Part shown: piece after piece, positions 19,277 to 30,500 of the stretch
Layout: every line of letters begins with the position of its first letter
Position numbering within the stretch: position 1 is the stretch's first letter
Source: Aplectana chamaeleonis
Taxonomy: Eukaryota > Nematoda > Chromadorea > Rhabditida > Cosmocercidae
Assembly: GCA_029168955.1 (NCBI GenBank)
Contig: JAPDOI010001224.1
Coordinates: 143,034-207,033, forward strand
DNA length: 64,000 bases
Direction of reading: 5' to 3'
Notes under the pieces: generated by a model
Told to the model about the DNA's origin: nothing
Databases searched by the model: none
The model's input: only the letters and a program-made list of their open reading frames with translations
Program-made: the position numbers and the translations under genes

Positions 19277-19366
19277 AAACATTTCCTACCTCGGCGTCAG
19301 CCTCCTTAACCGCTTTCGTACTGGGATTTTTTCACTTCGTCACGACTATGCAACAGCTTATTCCAG

Positions 19367-20092
19367 TCGATTGTGGGAAGTGGAGAAGGCCGACCTTTTT
19401 CTCTTTCCTGCAACTCTCAAAGAGGAAGGAAATCGCCTAACAGGGTATGTATAAGCTCACTTCAACTATACAACTGCGGCTTTTTCTTTTGCTCCCGATC
19501 GATGGTGTGACCGCTCAGAGGTACGTTACGTTTCCTGTTGTTCGCAAAATGATGACACAACTATTAGAAACTGGCTCGTGAGCCCACAAATAAATTTGTT
19601 TCAGTATTGAAGGCAAAGACCGGGGAAGTGAAGCTGTCAACAAAGTGAGAATAAATGCTGAAGATGCTCCCGTACCAGACTTTTCTACAGGCTCAACCCC
19701 TGAGAAGAAACAGCGTCTAGTGTTTATACGCCGGGTAGCTCCTGTTATTCCGGTTTATTTCATTTCGATTCCAATGAGTGTTGAATCAGGAAGAAGCCAT
19801 TATTGTCATAATGCTGAACTTTAAAAATAAGTCTTGTTGTTTGCAAACTCTTGAAGTGAATTAAATTTCCAAAGAATGAAAGAGTCGTGCTCTAGCTGAG
19901 AAGGCTGGTGCAATTTTGTTTATTGAAAATTTTTTTAACACTATATGCGGGAATATAAGGTTTTGCTACAGATCCCAATGCAAATGCAAAATATCATTCA
20001 CTTCAGCTAGCGAATATATGCCTTACTTTGACTGGTTGCTGATTTTAGCCGCAAAAGAACTGCTAAGGGAGATTGAGCAAGCCAAAAACTAG
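19367..20092 (+). CDS. Four-exon gene, 3' part, unknown function
   Basis: The exons are 19,367-19,444 (RLWEVEKADLFLFPATLKEE..., after TTATTCCAG, donor GTATGT), 19,605-19,734 (IEGKDRGSEAVNKVRINAED..., after TTTGTTTCAG, donor GTAGCT), 19,883-19,907 (SRALAEKA, 25 nt) and 20,049-20,092 (AKELLREIEQAKN, after GATTTTAG, TAG stop). All junctions agree in phase. The weakest point is the purine-rich acceptor before 19,883. A longer unspliced frame from there to the stop also exists (about 69 codons). The C-terminus would be an amphipathic helix. The first exon was not found. It faces the minus-strand exon at 20,245-20,344, so the two genes are convergent. Family not recognised. Confidence 0.5.
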
Positions 20093-20244
20093 GAACCGAT
20101 TTCGAGCTTGTAGAGTCTATATTTTTCATAATTCTCAAACTAACTTCCTTAAGTTACCGGGGAAGGGGGTTGAGGGCTAGCCCATGTGCCTGATCTCGTC
20201 GTTGGTTGTTGTTGTTTAGATATGTAGGTAATCTGCTCAATTTG

Positions 20245-20344
20245 TTAGGAGAATGTTGCTGACGCTGCCGTGCTGCCCACACCCAAGATGTGCGGTATTT
20301 TCTTTGAGCTTACGTTAGCATCATACACGTCTAACTGAACTTTC
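20245..20344 (-). CDS. Terminal exon of a minus-strand gene, unknown function
   Basis: After a CTTTTTTCCAG acceptor the minus strand reads KVQLDVYDANVSSKKIPHIL... and then a Gly/Ser/Ala tail to TAA at 20,245-20,247 (32 residues). An alternative donor (GTAAGC after DAN) would shorten it. Upstream, 20,440-20,545 has two overlapping coding-like frames (for example FYLVSQISSTDLQIDADVK), but no donor joins in phase. Family unknown. Confidence 0.45.
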
Positions 20345-20666
20345 CTGGAAAAAAGGTAGGAGTTCGGAAACTTGAAAGTAAAATAATATGTTCTAAATTA
20401 TAAAGTAGTTGTGAGGTTGCTGGTGTTTGATTACGCCTATTTTTGGTATTCGGGGCAAAATAGAGGAAAATACTGCAACTCATTTGACGTCGGCATCAAT
20501 TTGCAAATCAGTGCTGCTAATCTGAGATACCAAGTAGAATTTAAAAGTATGTTTTCAAATATATTTTGATGAATGTCTGTGAAAGTAATTTAGTAAGTTT
20601 CTGTGAATATTTTCTGTGAGTTTCTGTATGATGTTGTTGCAGGTGAATAAATGGTTTCCGTTCTCG
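20345..20666. other. Upstream of the terminal exon; unresolved
   Basis: It may contain further exons of the minus-strand gene ending at 20,245, around 20,440-20,545. Otherwise it is AT-rich, with repeated TTTCTGTGA motifs near 20,572-20,625. Confidence 0.3.
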
Positions 20667-20789
20667 TTTTAGTCTGACGCATGGACAAGGCAGCTGGCCG
20701 TGCGGGGTTGGCGGCCTCACTGGAGAATGGGGTTTCGATTCGCGTGGGGTGGTCTACCGTCGCAGCCCCATTCATTCATCAGACTAAAA
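20667..20789. repeat. Short inverted-repeat element
   Basis: TTTTAGTCTGA at 20,667-20,677 and its exact inverse at 20,779-20,789 bound a GC-rich core. The core includes a stretch reminiscent of a pol III B box (GGTTTCGATTC), but no cloverleaf could be folded. Confidence 0.35.
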
Positions 20790-21006
20790 TGAATGCGCGA
20801 ACTCTATGTATGGGACTCCGGAAAGTTCATTTCAAGCTCTTTTGTGTTTTTAGGATAAATATTGTATAAACTGCCCTTTTCAGAAAGTGTAGTCTTGGTA
20901 GTTAGGTAGGAGGCACTGAAGCGCATATAGGTCACGATTATGAGGGTTTCAAGCGTAACCAGGGGTGGCGAGGGCTGAAAATTTTAGCGTTCAAAACGCG
21001 AAACTA
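20790..21006. other. No gene seen
   Basis: Spacer between the inverted-repeat element and the minisatellite, with no supported feature. Confidence 0.35.
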
Positions 21007-21160
21007 GGAGCAGCATAAGTCGCGCGATTGTGGCATTTGAAACCCAAAGCTGGAAGCAGCATATGTCGCCAGATGTGGCGTGAAAATCGAAGCCGGGAGC
21101 AGCATATGTCGCGTGAACTGCGGTTCGAAACGCAAGACTGGCAGCAGCATATGCTGCGGT
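21007..21160. repeat. Degenerate 43-45-bp minisatellite
   Basis: GGAGCAGCATAWGTCGC or a variant recurs at about 21,007, 21,052, 21,095 and 21,139. The units diverge between these anchors. The open frames with SSICR-like repeats are by-products of the period. Confidence 0.65.
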
Positions 21161-21984
21161 GGTTCCGCCCCGTTACGCCCACTTTTGCAGCAGCTAGGGA
21201 ACGGCCTTGGCCTAGAAACCTCCATAGTGTGTCCTGGCTGCTCAGCGATTATGCGAGATAGCATTCAATTGAAGAGCACTCGTAGTGCGTTTGGAGCAGT
21301 GGGTGTGAGCGCGGTCACGGGGTGAGGGTCACAGGTTCGGTTATCACGCATGTCTGTTGTTTTTGCACGTAACTGCGCCTTTTTCATCATTTCAGAGGTT
21401 TGATAGCTCACGTTACATCGTGCAGATTGGAGCAGTTGGCGTCGCAAGTTCGTTTCCCATACAACATTGTAGTTCTTGCGTTGAAGGGTGTTTCGTCGTG
21501 ACAAACACCGAAGAAACATATGACATTAGTATTCGTTGCCATGTCTTCTCTTGAAATATTTCTCGTGTGGTTGTGAAAACACGAAGGGGTTTAGTACCAG
21601 CCCCAGACACTCGTCTTTGGGCTGGAGCAGTCATTTTGGTCCTCTATCGAAAAACGGTCTTACTTGTGGTTCAATTGATATCTATTTTTTTTGCGATTTT
21701 CGTGAACGACTCCGGGCTATGAAATTTCAAGTTCCAGATGAATTCAAAATATGTTTACTTATCTATTGAGAACAGAAAAAATATACTCTAGCCCCAAGAT
21801 GGGGATCTGAATTCATAAGCCAGCGTAGATTATTAGTTGCGATTAGTTTCTGAGAGTCTACATTAATAGGTCGCGATTTCGGGTTGCTCAAATTCCGTTC
21901 CAAGCCGAGCTCTGTGGATGGCTTGGAACACCTTCAAACTTTTTTTGTGTACTTTACCATGCTCGAATTAGAGCTCTATAGGTT
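21161..21984. other. Region 5' of the 21,985 gene, with SINE-like pieces
   Basis: Two related pieces, TTTGGAGCAGTGGGTGTGAG near 21,290 and ATTGGAGCAGTTGGCGTCGC near 21,426, are each followed by an AGTTCG- or GGTTCG-containing block. That could be a tRNA-derived SINE head, but the A- and B-box matches are imperfect. A hairpin CCAGCCCCAGAC / GTCTTTGGGCTGG lies at about 21,598-21,626. No exon was accepted. Confidence 0.3.
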
Positions 21985-23226
21985 ATGACGAGGCGTCAGA
22001 AGGGTTCTCTGAAGCAAGCAGTTCGTCATGGTATCATCGAAACTGACGTATCAGAGCCCAATCGCCACTAGGAACTTTGTTTTTATTTTCAGGTTTACCC
22101 CGACTGGTTACCTACCACAAATCGGAAGGATTTGAGATCATAAAGTGCCGATGTCGACTATTGGAGCACTTCCCACTATTACCTTTTCACTGCACTGTAT
22201 GTTTCGAAATTACCACCCGTAATTTCGTTTGTTTTTGTCCTTTTCCGTGAACGCTTTTTGAAGCACGAAGGGGCGTTGAGAGAGAGTGAAGGCCGTCCCA
22301 GACCTGCTCTAAGGTCAGTCTAGGATAAATGGATGATTCCGACTGACGGCGTCTGGAACGGCCGCGAGAGCCCTCTGAACATGGCTCTACGCAAAGGTCG
22401 CTTATGAGACCTTAGCGGCTAAAACACTTGGGGGCCGGAGAAATTGCGGATTCCCTCGTAATATTAGAATTCTATGAGTGAGGTTTGAAAAATGAGTAGT
22501 TTCAAGAGGCGTCTGGGATGGAGTCCAAACTAGGAGATTTTCATGAAAATTCAATTTTGAAATTCAATTTTTTTTGAAAAATTCAGAATAATCCGGCAAA
22601 TTTCACATCGTCAAAACCATTCCCAAGCGTATTCATGCGCTGTTAAAAAAATACGTGGAGTCCTAGGAGGTGTTTCGTATAAAAATGAAATCTTGGAACT
22701 TTAATGAAATGTCAACTTTTCAGAAATTGAAGATATTCTCAATTGTTGATTTTCCGAGAGGACTTCATGCACTACCTGATTTTGAATCTGATTTCGTCCC
22801 GCAATTAGAAAGGGTAAGAACTGTATTGCTGTGATTTTCACATGCCTGGTAAAATTTGACATGGAACCTGCCACCTTCATATCCGAAAACAAAAAATCTA
22901 TTAATCTTGAAGACGCGGTGTCGGACTGACTTATTCTAACCTAAATTCTCAATGAATTTGTTGCATTTTGTTCCAAAAATACTTACCAATATAGACGAAA
23001 TTCGTAGTTCGTAACTTTCGCATCCATATATGGTTAGCCATAGTGGTTTTTGTATTAAAAAAATTCTTGGTAGGATGGTGACATAACGCTCCGGAAGGAA
23101 TTGAGAGGTTCAAAAACAGTATACGAATGTGAGAAATACAAGGAAACGTTGAAAAACCATTTACTACTACTCTCAATCGCCAATCATTTTGAACACAGGG
23201 GACATTTGATAGCTACCGTAACCTAA
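21985..23226 (+). CDS. Four-exon gene, 130 aa, unknown function
   Basis: The exons are 21,985-22,030 (ATG, MTRRQKGSLKQAVRH, donor GTATCA), 22,093-22,196 (LPRLVTYHKSEGFEIIKCRC..., after TTTATTTTCAG, donor GTATGT), 22,724-22,813 (KLKIFSIVDFPRGLHALPDF..., after AACTTTTCAG, donor GTAAGA) and 23,074-23,226 (DGDITLRKELRGSKTVYECE..., after TTGGTAG, TAA stop). All phases agree. An in-frame TAG stands two codons before the ATG. The protein is soluble-looking, with a basic N-terminus and no signal peptide or membrane segment. Intron 2 contains a foldback element. It ends 145 bp from the stop of the minus-strand gene at 23,371, so the pair is convergent. Family not recognised. Confidence 0.75.
22282..22370. 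repeat. Foldback element inside an intron
   Basis: The arms pair as GGCCGTCCCAGAC with GTCTGGAACGGCC, and further inward as GGTCAGTC with GACTGAC. It lies within intron 2 of the gene at 21,985-23,226. Confidence 0.55.
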
Positions 23227-23370
23227 AATCTCTCTTACGGGTTTTTTTTTAAACGATTGTACGTTCACTAGGTCGCATTTTCCATGCTGATTTCAAATCT
23301 AACTTTTATTTTTGAAATCAACAAATTTGAACCGAGGTATGGAGAAACGACGCCAACCGGCGCGCTCGCC

Positions 23371-23883
23371 CTAGCGCGCCGAATGATCAAAAGATACGCG
23401 CGGTACTGCAGACGACCCTTGTTTAATTTTTTGACCGGTTTTTTCCATGTCCGGAGTTCGTCTTGCACGAAAACTTTGACTGCGAGAAAAATTGGTCCTA
23501 GCAGAGACAAACGGGATAGAACCTGCAATGCTGTGAATTTGAAGGCTTCGGATAATTTTCACGAGGCGTTCACGCAGGAACCCGTATCAATCTCATGTTT
23601 TAGCGCAGAATGCTACATTGTTTCCTAACACGGATGAAGACTTCAAACTAAGGTTTCGATCCTACCTCATCTACTACGACTCAGAGAGAGACCCTATCAT
23701 TTTACTGCTGCCAGCACAATCGCTCGTTGATGGAAGGACTGTGTCCTTCTGCGGTGGTTTTTACGCATACACCTGTGGCACTCCAGGAGGGGAAAATGCC
23801 TGCGAGAAGGAAGGACTGTACGGGCCGCAACTGCTCACCTTCACGCAAATGCGTTTTACCCAGGTGCAAGTGCGCCAGACGCC
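23371..23883 (-). CDS. Gene 3' end whose first visible exon is satellite-like
   Basis: The minus-strand exons are 23883-23839 (GVWRTCTWVKRICVK, after CTTCCTTTTCAG, donor GTGAGC), 23748-23706 (KDTVLPSTSDCAGS, after ACCGCAG, donor GTAAAA) and 23522-23371 (SIPFVSARTNFSRSQSFRAR..., after CATTGCAG, TAG stop). All junctions agree in phase, giving 79 C-terminal residues with a basic tail. The first exon and its acceptor lie in a degenerate copy of the 42-bp satellite: its first 26 bases match the array type that translates GVLRTSTW at about 22 of 26 positions. Upstream exons should lie at higher coordinates, where the palindrome and the satellite now stand. The gene may be truncated, or may have a very long intron. 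Family unknown. Confidence 0.55.
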
Positions 23884-23960
23884 CTGAAAAGGAAGCGGGA
23901 CCAGAGTGCGGGTGCGCCAGACGCCGTAGAAAGTGTGCGGGACCGAAGTGGGAGAGCGCG
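23858..23960. repeat. Degenerate 42-bp satellite units, detached from the array
   Basis: Two full units and a partial third lie in the same orientation as the main array. One unit, starting at about 23,903, keeps GCCGTAGAAAGTGTGCGGGA exactly. The unit at 23,858-23,902 is about 78% identical to the array type and carries CCTGAAAAGGAAG, the inverse of a splice acceptor. They are separated from the array by the 832-bp palindrome and about 50 bp. Confidence 0.8.
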
Positions 23961-23998
23961 GAACTCCAGAATCATTTTGTGCGTTCATAAGAGAGCGC

Positions 23999-24830
<832 letters not shown>

Positions 24831-26812
24831 ATATATATATCCGTTTATTCGGCTTGACTTTCAAGACGGGCGATCTTACGGGTACGGGCTCAAGAGCGCG
24901 CAGAACGCCGTAGAAAGTGTGTGGGACCCAAATGCGAATGCGCCGGACGCCGTAGAAAGTGTGCGGGACCCAAGTGGGAGTGCGCAGGACGCCGAAGAAA
25001 GTGTGCGGGGACCCAAGTGGAAGTGCGTAGGACGCCGTAGAAAGTGTGTGGGACCCAAGGTAGAGTGAGCCGGACGACGTATAAAGTGTGTGGGACTCGA
25101 ATGCGAATGCGCCGGACGCCGTAGAAAGTGTGCGGGACCCAAGTGGAAGTCCGCAGGACGCCGTAGAAAGTGTGCGGGACCAAGGTAGAGGGCGCCGGAC
25201 GCCGTAGAAAGTGTGCGGGACCCAAGGTAGAGTGCGCCGGACGCCGTAGAAAGTGTGCGGGACCCAAGTGCGAATGCGCCGGACGCCGTAGAAAGTGTGC
25301 GGGACCCAAGTGGAAGTCCGCAGGACGCCGTAGAAAGTGTGCGGGACCCAAATGCGAATGCGCAGGACGCCGTAGAAAGTGTGCGGGACCCAAGGTAGAG
25401 TGCGCCGGACGCCATAGAAAGTGTGCGGGACCCAAGGTAGAGTGCGCCGGACGCCATAGAAAGTGTGCGGGACCCAAGGTAGAGTGAGCCGGACGCCGTA
25501 GAAAGTGTGCGGGACCCAAGTGGGAGTGCGCAGGACGCCGAAGAAAGTGTGCGGGACCCAAGTGGAAGTACGCAGGACGCCGTAGAAAATGTGCGGGACC
25601 CAAGTGGGAGTGCGCAGGACGCCGAAGAAAGTGTGCGGGACACAAGTGGAAGTGCGTAGGACGCCGCAGAAAGTGTGCGGGACCCAAGGTAGAGTGCGCC
25701 GGACGCCGTAGAAAGTGTGTGGGACTCAAGGTAGAGTGCGCCGGACACCGTAGAGAATGTGCGGGACCCAAGTGGAAGTGCGTAGGACGCCGTAGAAAGT
25801 GTACGGGACCCAAGGTAGAGTGCGCCGGACGCCGTAGAAAGTGTGCGGGACCCAAGTGGAAGTCCGCAGGACGCCGTAGAAAGTGTGCAGGACCAAGGTA
25901 GAGGGCGCCGGACGCCGTAGAAAGTGTGCGGGACCCAAGTGGAAGTACGCAGGACGCCGTAGAAAATGTGCGGGACCCAAGTGGGAGTGCGCAGGACGCC
26001 GAAGAAAGTGTGCGGGACCCAAGTGGAAGTGCGCAGGACGCCGTAGAAAGTGTGCGGGACCCAAGGTAGAGTGCGCCGGACGCCGTAGAAAGTGTGTGGG
26101 ACCCAGTAAAGTGCGTAGGACGCCGTAGAAAGTGTGCGGGACCCAAGTGAAAGTGCGCAGGACGCCGTAGAAAGTGTGCGGAACCAAGGTAGAGGGCGCC
26201 GGACGCCGTAGAAAGTGTGCGGGACCCAAGTGCGAAGTGCGCCGGACGCCGTAGCAAGTGTGCGGGACTCAAGTGGGAGTGCGCAGGACGCCGTAGAAAG
26301 TGTGCGGGACCCAAGGTAGAGTGCGCCGGACGCCGTAGAAAGTGTGCGGGACCCAAGGTAGAGTGTGCCGGACGCCGTAGAAAGTGTGCGGGACCCAAGT
26401 GGGAGTGCGCAGGACGCCGAAGAAAGTGTGCGGGACCCAAGTGGAAGTGCGCAGGACGCCGTAGAAAGTGTGCGGGACCCAAGGTAGAGTGCGCCGGACG
26501 CCGTAGAAAGTGTGCGGGACCCAAGGTAGAGTGAGCCGGACGCCGTAGAAAGTGTGCGGGACCAAGGTAGAGGGCGCCGGACGCCGTAGAAAGTGTGCGG
26601 GACCCAAGTGGAAGTGCGCAGGACGCCGTAGAAAGTGTGCGGGACCCAAGGTAGAGTGCGCCGGACGCCGTAGAAAGTGTGCGGGACCCAAGGTAGAGTG
26701 CGCCGGACGCCGTAGAAAGTGTGTGGGACCCAAGGTAGAGTGCGCCGGACGACGTATAAAGTGTGTGGGACCCAAGGTAGAGTGAGCCGGACGACGTAGA
26801 AAGTGTGTGGGA

Positions 26813-27562
26813 CCCAAATGCGAATGCGCCGGACGCCGTAGAAAGTGTGCGGGACCCAAGTGGAAGTCCGCAGGACGCCGTAGAAAGTGTGCGGGACCAA
26901 GGTAGAGGGCGCCGGACGCCGTAGAAAGTGTGCGGGACCCAAGTGGAAGTGCGCAGGACGCCGTAGAAAGTGTGCGGGACCCAAGGTAGAGTGCGCCGGA
27001 CGCCGTAGAAAGTGTGTGGGACCCAGTAAAGTGCGTAGGACGCCGTAGAAAGTGTGTGGGATCCAAGGTAGAGGTCGCCGGACACCGTAGAAAGTGTGCG
27101 GGACCCAAGTGGGAGTGAGCAGGACGCCGAAGAAAGTGTGCGGGACCCAAGTGGAAGTGCGTAGGACGCCGTAGAAAGTGTGCGGGACCCAAGGTAGAGT
27201 GCGCCGGACGCCGTAGAAAGTGTGTGGGACCCAAGGTAGAGCGCAGGACGCCGTAGAAAGTGTGCGAGACCAAGGTAGAGGGCGCCGGACGCCGTAGAAA
27301 GTGTGCGGGACCCAAATGCGAATGCGCAGGACGCCGAAGAAAGTGTGCGGGACCCAAGTGGAAGTACGCAGGACGCCGTAGAAAATGTGCGGGACCCAAG
27401 TGGGAGTGCGCAGGACGCCGAAGAAAGTGTGCGGGACCCAAGGTAGAGTGCGCCGGACGCCGTAGAAAGTGTGTGGGACCCAAGGTAGAGTGCGCCGGAC
27501 GACGTATAAAGTGTGTGGGACCCAAGGTAGAGTGAGCCGGACGACGTATAAAGTGTGTGGGA
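26813..27562. repeat. Higher-order repeat, 18 monomers, 750 bp
   Basis: Starting from one CCCAAATGCGAATGCGCCGG monomer and counting to the next of that type (27,563), the period is exactly 750 bp: 18 monomers, two of 41 bp, two of 40 bp, the rest 42. The next block has the same order of monomer types but lacks some units. Parts of the same order recur near 29.9, 40.0, 47.2, 50.0, 53.5, 56.4, 58.3, 59.0 and 63.5 kb. Confidence 0.75.
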
Positions 27563-30500
27563 CCCAAATGCGAATGCGCCGGACGCCGTAGAAAGTGTGC
27601 GGGACCCAAGTGGAAGTCCGCAGGACGCCGTAGAAAGTGTGCGGGACCAAGGTAGAGGGCGCCGGACGCCGTAGAAAGTGTGCGGGACCCAAGGTAGAGT
27701 GCGCCGGACGCCGTAGAAAATGTGTGGGACCCAGTAAAGTGCGTAGGACGCCGTAGAAAGTGTGTGGGATCCAAGGTAGAGGTAGCCGGACACCGTAGAA
27801 AGTGTGCGGGACCCAAGTGGGAGTGAGCAGGACGCCGAAGAAAGTGTGCGGGAACCAAGTGGAAGTGCGTAGGACGCCGTAGAAAGTGTGCGGGACCCAA
27901 GGTAGAGTGCGCCGGACGCCGTAGAAAGTGTGTGGGACCCAAGGTAGAGCGCAGGACGCCGTAGAAAGTGTGCGGGACCCAAATGCGAATGCGCAGGACG
28001 CCGAAGAAAGTGTGCGGGACCCAAGTGGAAGTACGCAGGACGCCGTAGAAAATGTGCGGGACCCAAGTGGGAGTGCGCAGGACGCCGAAGAAAGTGTGCG
28101 GGACCCAAGGTAGAGGTCGCCGGACACCGTAGAAAGTGTGCGGGACCCAAGTGGGAGTGAGCAGGACGCCGAAGAAAGTGTGCGGGACCCAAGTGGAAGT
28201 GCGTAGGACGCCGTAGAAAGTGTGCGAGACCAAGGTAGAGGGCGCCGGACGCCGTAGAAAGTGTGCGGGACCCAAATGCGAATGCGCAGGACGCCGAAGA
28301 AAGTGTGCGGGACCAAGTGGAAGTACGCAGGACGCCGTAGAAAGTGTGCGGGACCAAGGTAGAGGGCGCCGGACGCCGTAGAAAGTGTGCGGGACCCAAG
28401 TGGAAGTGCGCAGGACGCCGTAGAAAGTGTGCGGGACCCAAGGTAGAGTGCGCCGGACGCCATAGAAAGTGTGCGGGACCCAAGGTAGAGTGCGCCGGAC
28501 GCCATAGAAAGTGTGTGGGACCCAAGGTAGAGCGCAGGACGCCGTAGAAAGTGTGCGGGACCCAAGTGGGAGTGCGCAGGACGCCGAAGAAAGTGTGCGG
28601 GACCCAAGTGGAAGTACGCAGGACGCCGTAGAAAATGTGCGGGACCCAAGTGGGAGTGCGCAGGACGCCGAAGAAAGTGTGCGGGACCCAAGTGGAAGTG
28701 CGTAGGACGCCGTAGAAAGTGTGCGGGACCCAAGGTAGAGTGCGCCGGACGCCGTAGAAAGTGTGTGGGACTCAAGGTAGAGTGCGCCGGACACCGTAGA
28801 GAATGTGCGGGACCCAAGTGGAAGTGCGTAGGACGCCGTAGAAAGTGTGCGGGACCCAAGGTAGAGTGCGCCGGACGCCGTAGAAAGTGTGCGGGACACA
28901 AGTGGGAGTGCGCAGGACGCCGTAGAAAGTGTGCGGGACCCAAGGTAGAGTGCGCCGGACGCCGTAGAAAGTGTGCGGGACCCAAGTGGAAGTGCGCCGG
29001 ACGCCATAGAAAGTGTGCGGGACCCAAGGTAGAGTGAGCCGGACGCCGTAGAAAGTGTGCGGGACCCAAGTGGGAGTGCGCAGGACGCCGAAGAAAGTGG
29101 GCGGGACCCAAGGTAGAGTGCGCCGGACGACGTATAAAGTGTGTGGGACCCAAGGTAGAGTGAGCCGGACGACGTAGAAAGTGTGCGGGACCCAAGTGGA
29201 GGTGCGCAGGACGCCGTAGAAAGTGTGCGGGACCCAAGGTAGAGTGCGCCGGACGCCATAGAAAGTGTGCGGGACCCAAGTGGGAGTGAGCAGGACGCCG
29301 AAGAAAGTGTGCGGGACCCAAGGTAGAGTGCGCCGGACGCCATAGAAAGTGTGCGGGACCCAAGGTAGAGTGCGCCGGACGCCATAGAAAGTGTGCGGGA
29401 CCCAAGGTAGAGTGAGCCGGACGCCGTAGAAAGTGTGCGGGACCCAAGTGGGAGTGCGCAGGACGCCGAAGAAAGTGTGCGGGACCCAAGTGGAAGTACG
29501 CAGGACGCCGTAGAAAATGTGCGGGACCCAAGTGGGAGTGAGCAGGACGCCGAAGAAAGTGTGCGGGAACCAAGTGGAAGTGCGCAGGACGCCGTAGAAA
29601 GTGTGCAGGACCAAGGTAGAGGGCGCCGGACGCCGTAGAAAGTGTGCGGGACCCAAGGTAGAGTGCGCCGGACACCGTAGAAAGTGTGCGGGACCCAAGT
29701 GGAAGTGCGTAGGACGCCGTAGAAAGTGTGCGGGACCCAAGGTAGAGTGCGCCGGACGCCGTAGAAAGTGTGTGGGACCCAAGGTAGAGTGCGCAGGACG
29801 CCGTAGAAAGTGTGTGGGATCCAAGGTAGAGTGAGCCGGACGACGTAGAAAGTGTGTGGGACCCAAATGCGAATGCGCCGGACGCCGTAGAAAGTGTGCG
29901 GGACCCAAGTGGAAGTCCGCAGGACGCCGTAGAAAGTGTGCGGGACCAAGGTAGAGGGCGCCGGACGCCGTAGAAAGTGTGCGGGACCCAAGTGGAAGTG
30001 CGCAGGACGCCGTAGAAAGTGTGCGGGACCCAAGGTAGAGTGCGCCGGACGCCGTAGAAAGTGTGTGGGACCCAGTAAAGTGCGTAGGACGCCGTAGAAA
30101 GTGTGTGGGATCCAAGGTAGAGGTCGCCGGACACCGTAGAAAGTGTGCGGGACCCAAGTGGGAGTGAGCAGGACGCCGAAGAAAGTGTGCGGGACCCAAG
30201 TGGAAGTGCGTAGGACGCCGTAGAAAGTGTGCGGGACCCAAGGTAGAGTGCGCCGGACGCCGTAGAAAGTGTGCGGGACCCAAGTGGGAGTGCGCAGGAC
30301 GCCGTAGAAAGTGTGCGGGACCCAAGGTAGAGTGCGCCGGACGCCGTAGAAAGTGTGTGGGACCCAAGGTAGAGTGCGCCGGACACCGTAGAAAGTGTGC
30401 GGGACCCAAGTGGAAGTGCGTAGGACGCCGTAGAAAGTGTGCGGGACCCAAGTGGAAGTGCGTAGGACGCCGTAGAAAGTGTGCGGGACCCAAGGTAGAG

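Noticed and set aside
18218..19278. Open frames of 142, 178, 113 and 152 codons
   Set aside because: They run across the ends of two MITEs and the dispersed repeat. No splice or codon evidence.
20690..20760. tRNA gene in the GC-rich core
   Set aside because: A B-box-like string is present, but acceptor and anticodon stems could not be paired on either strand.
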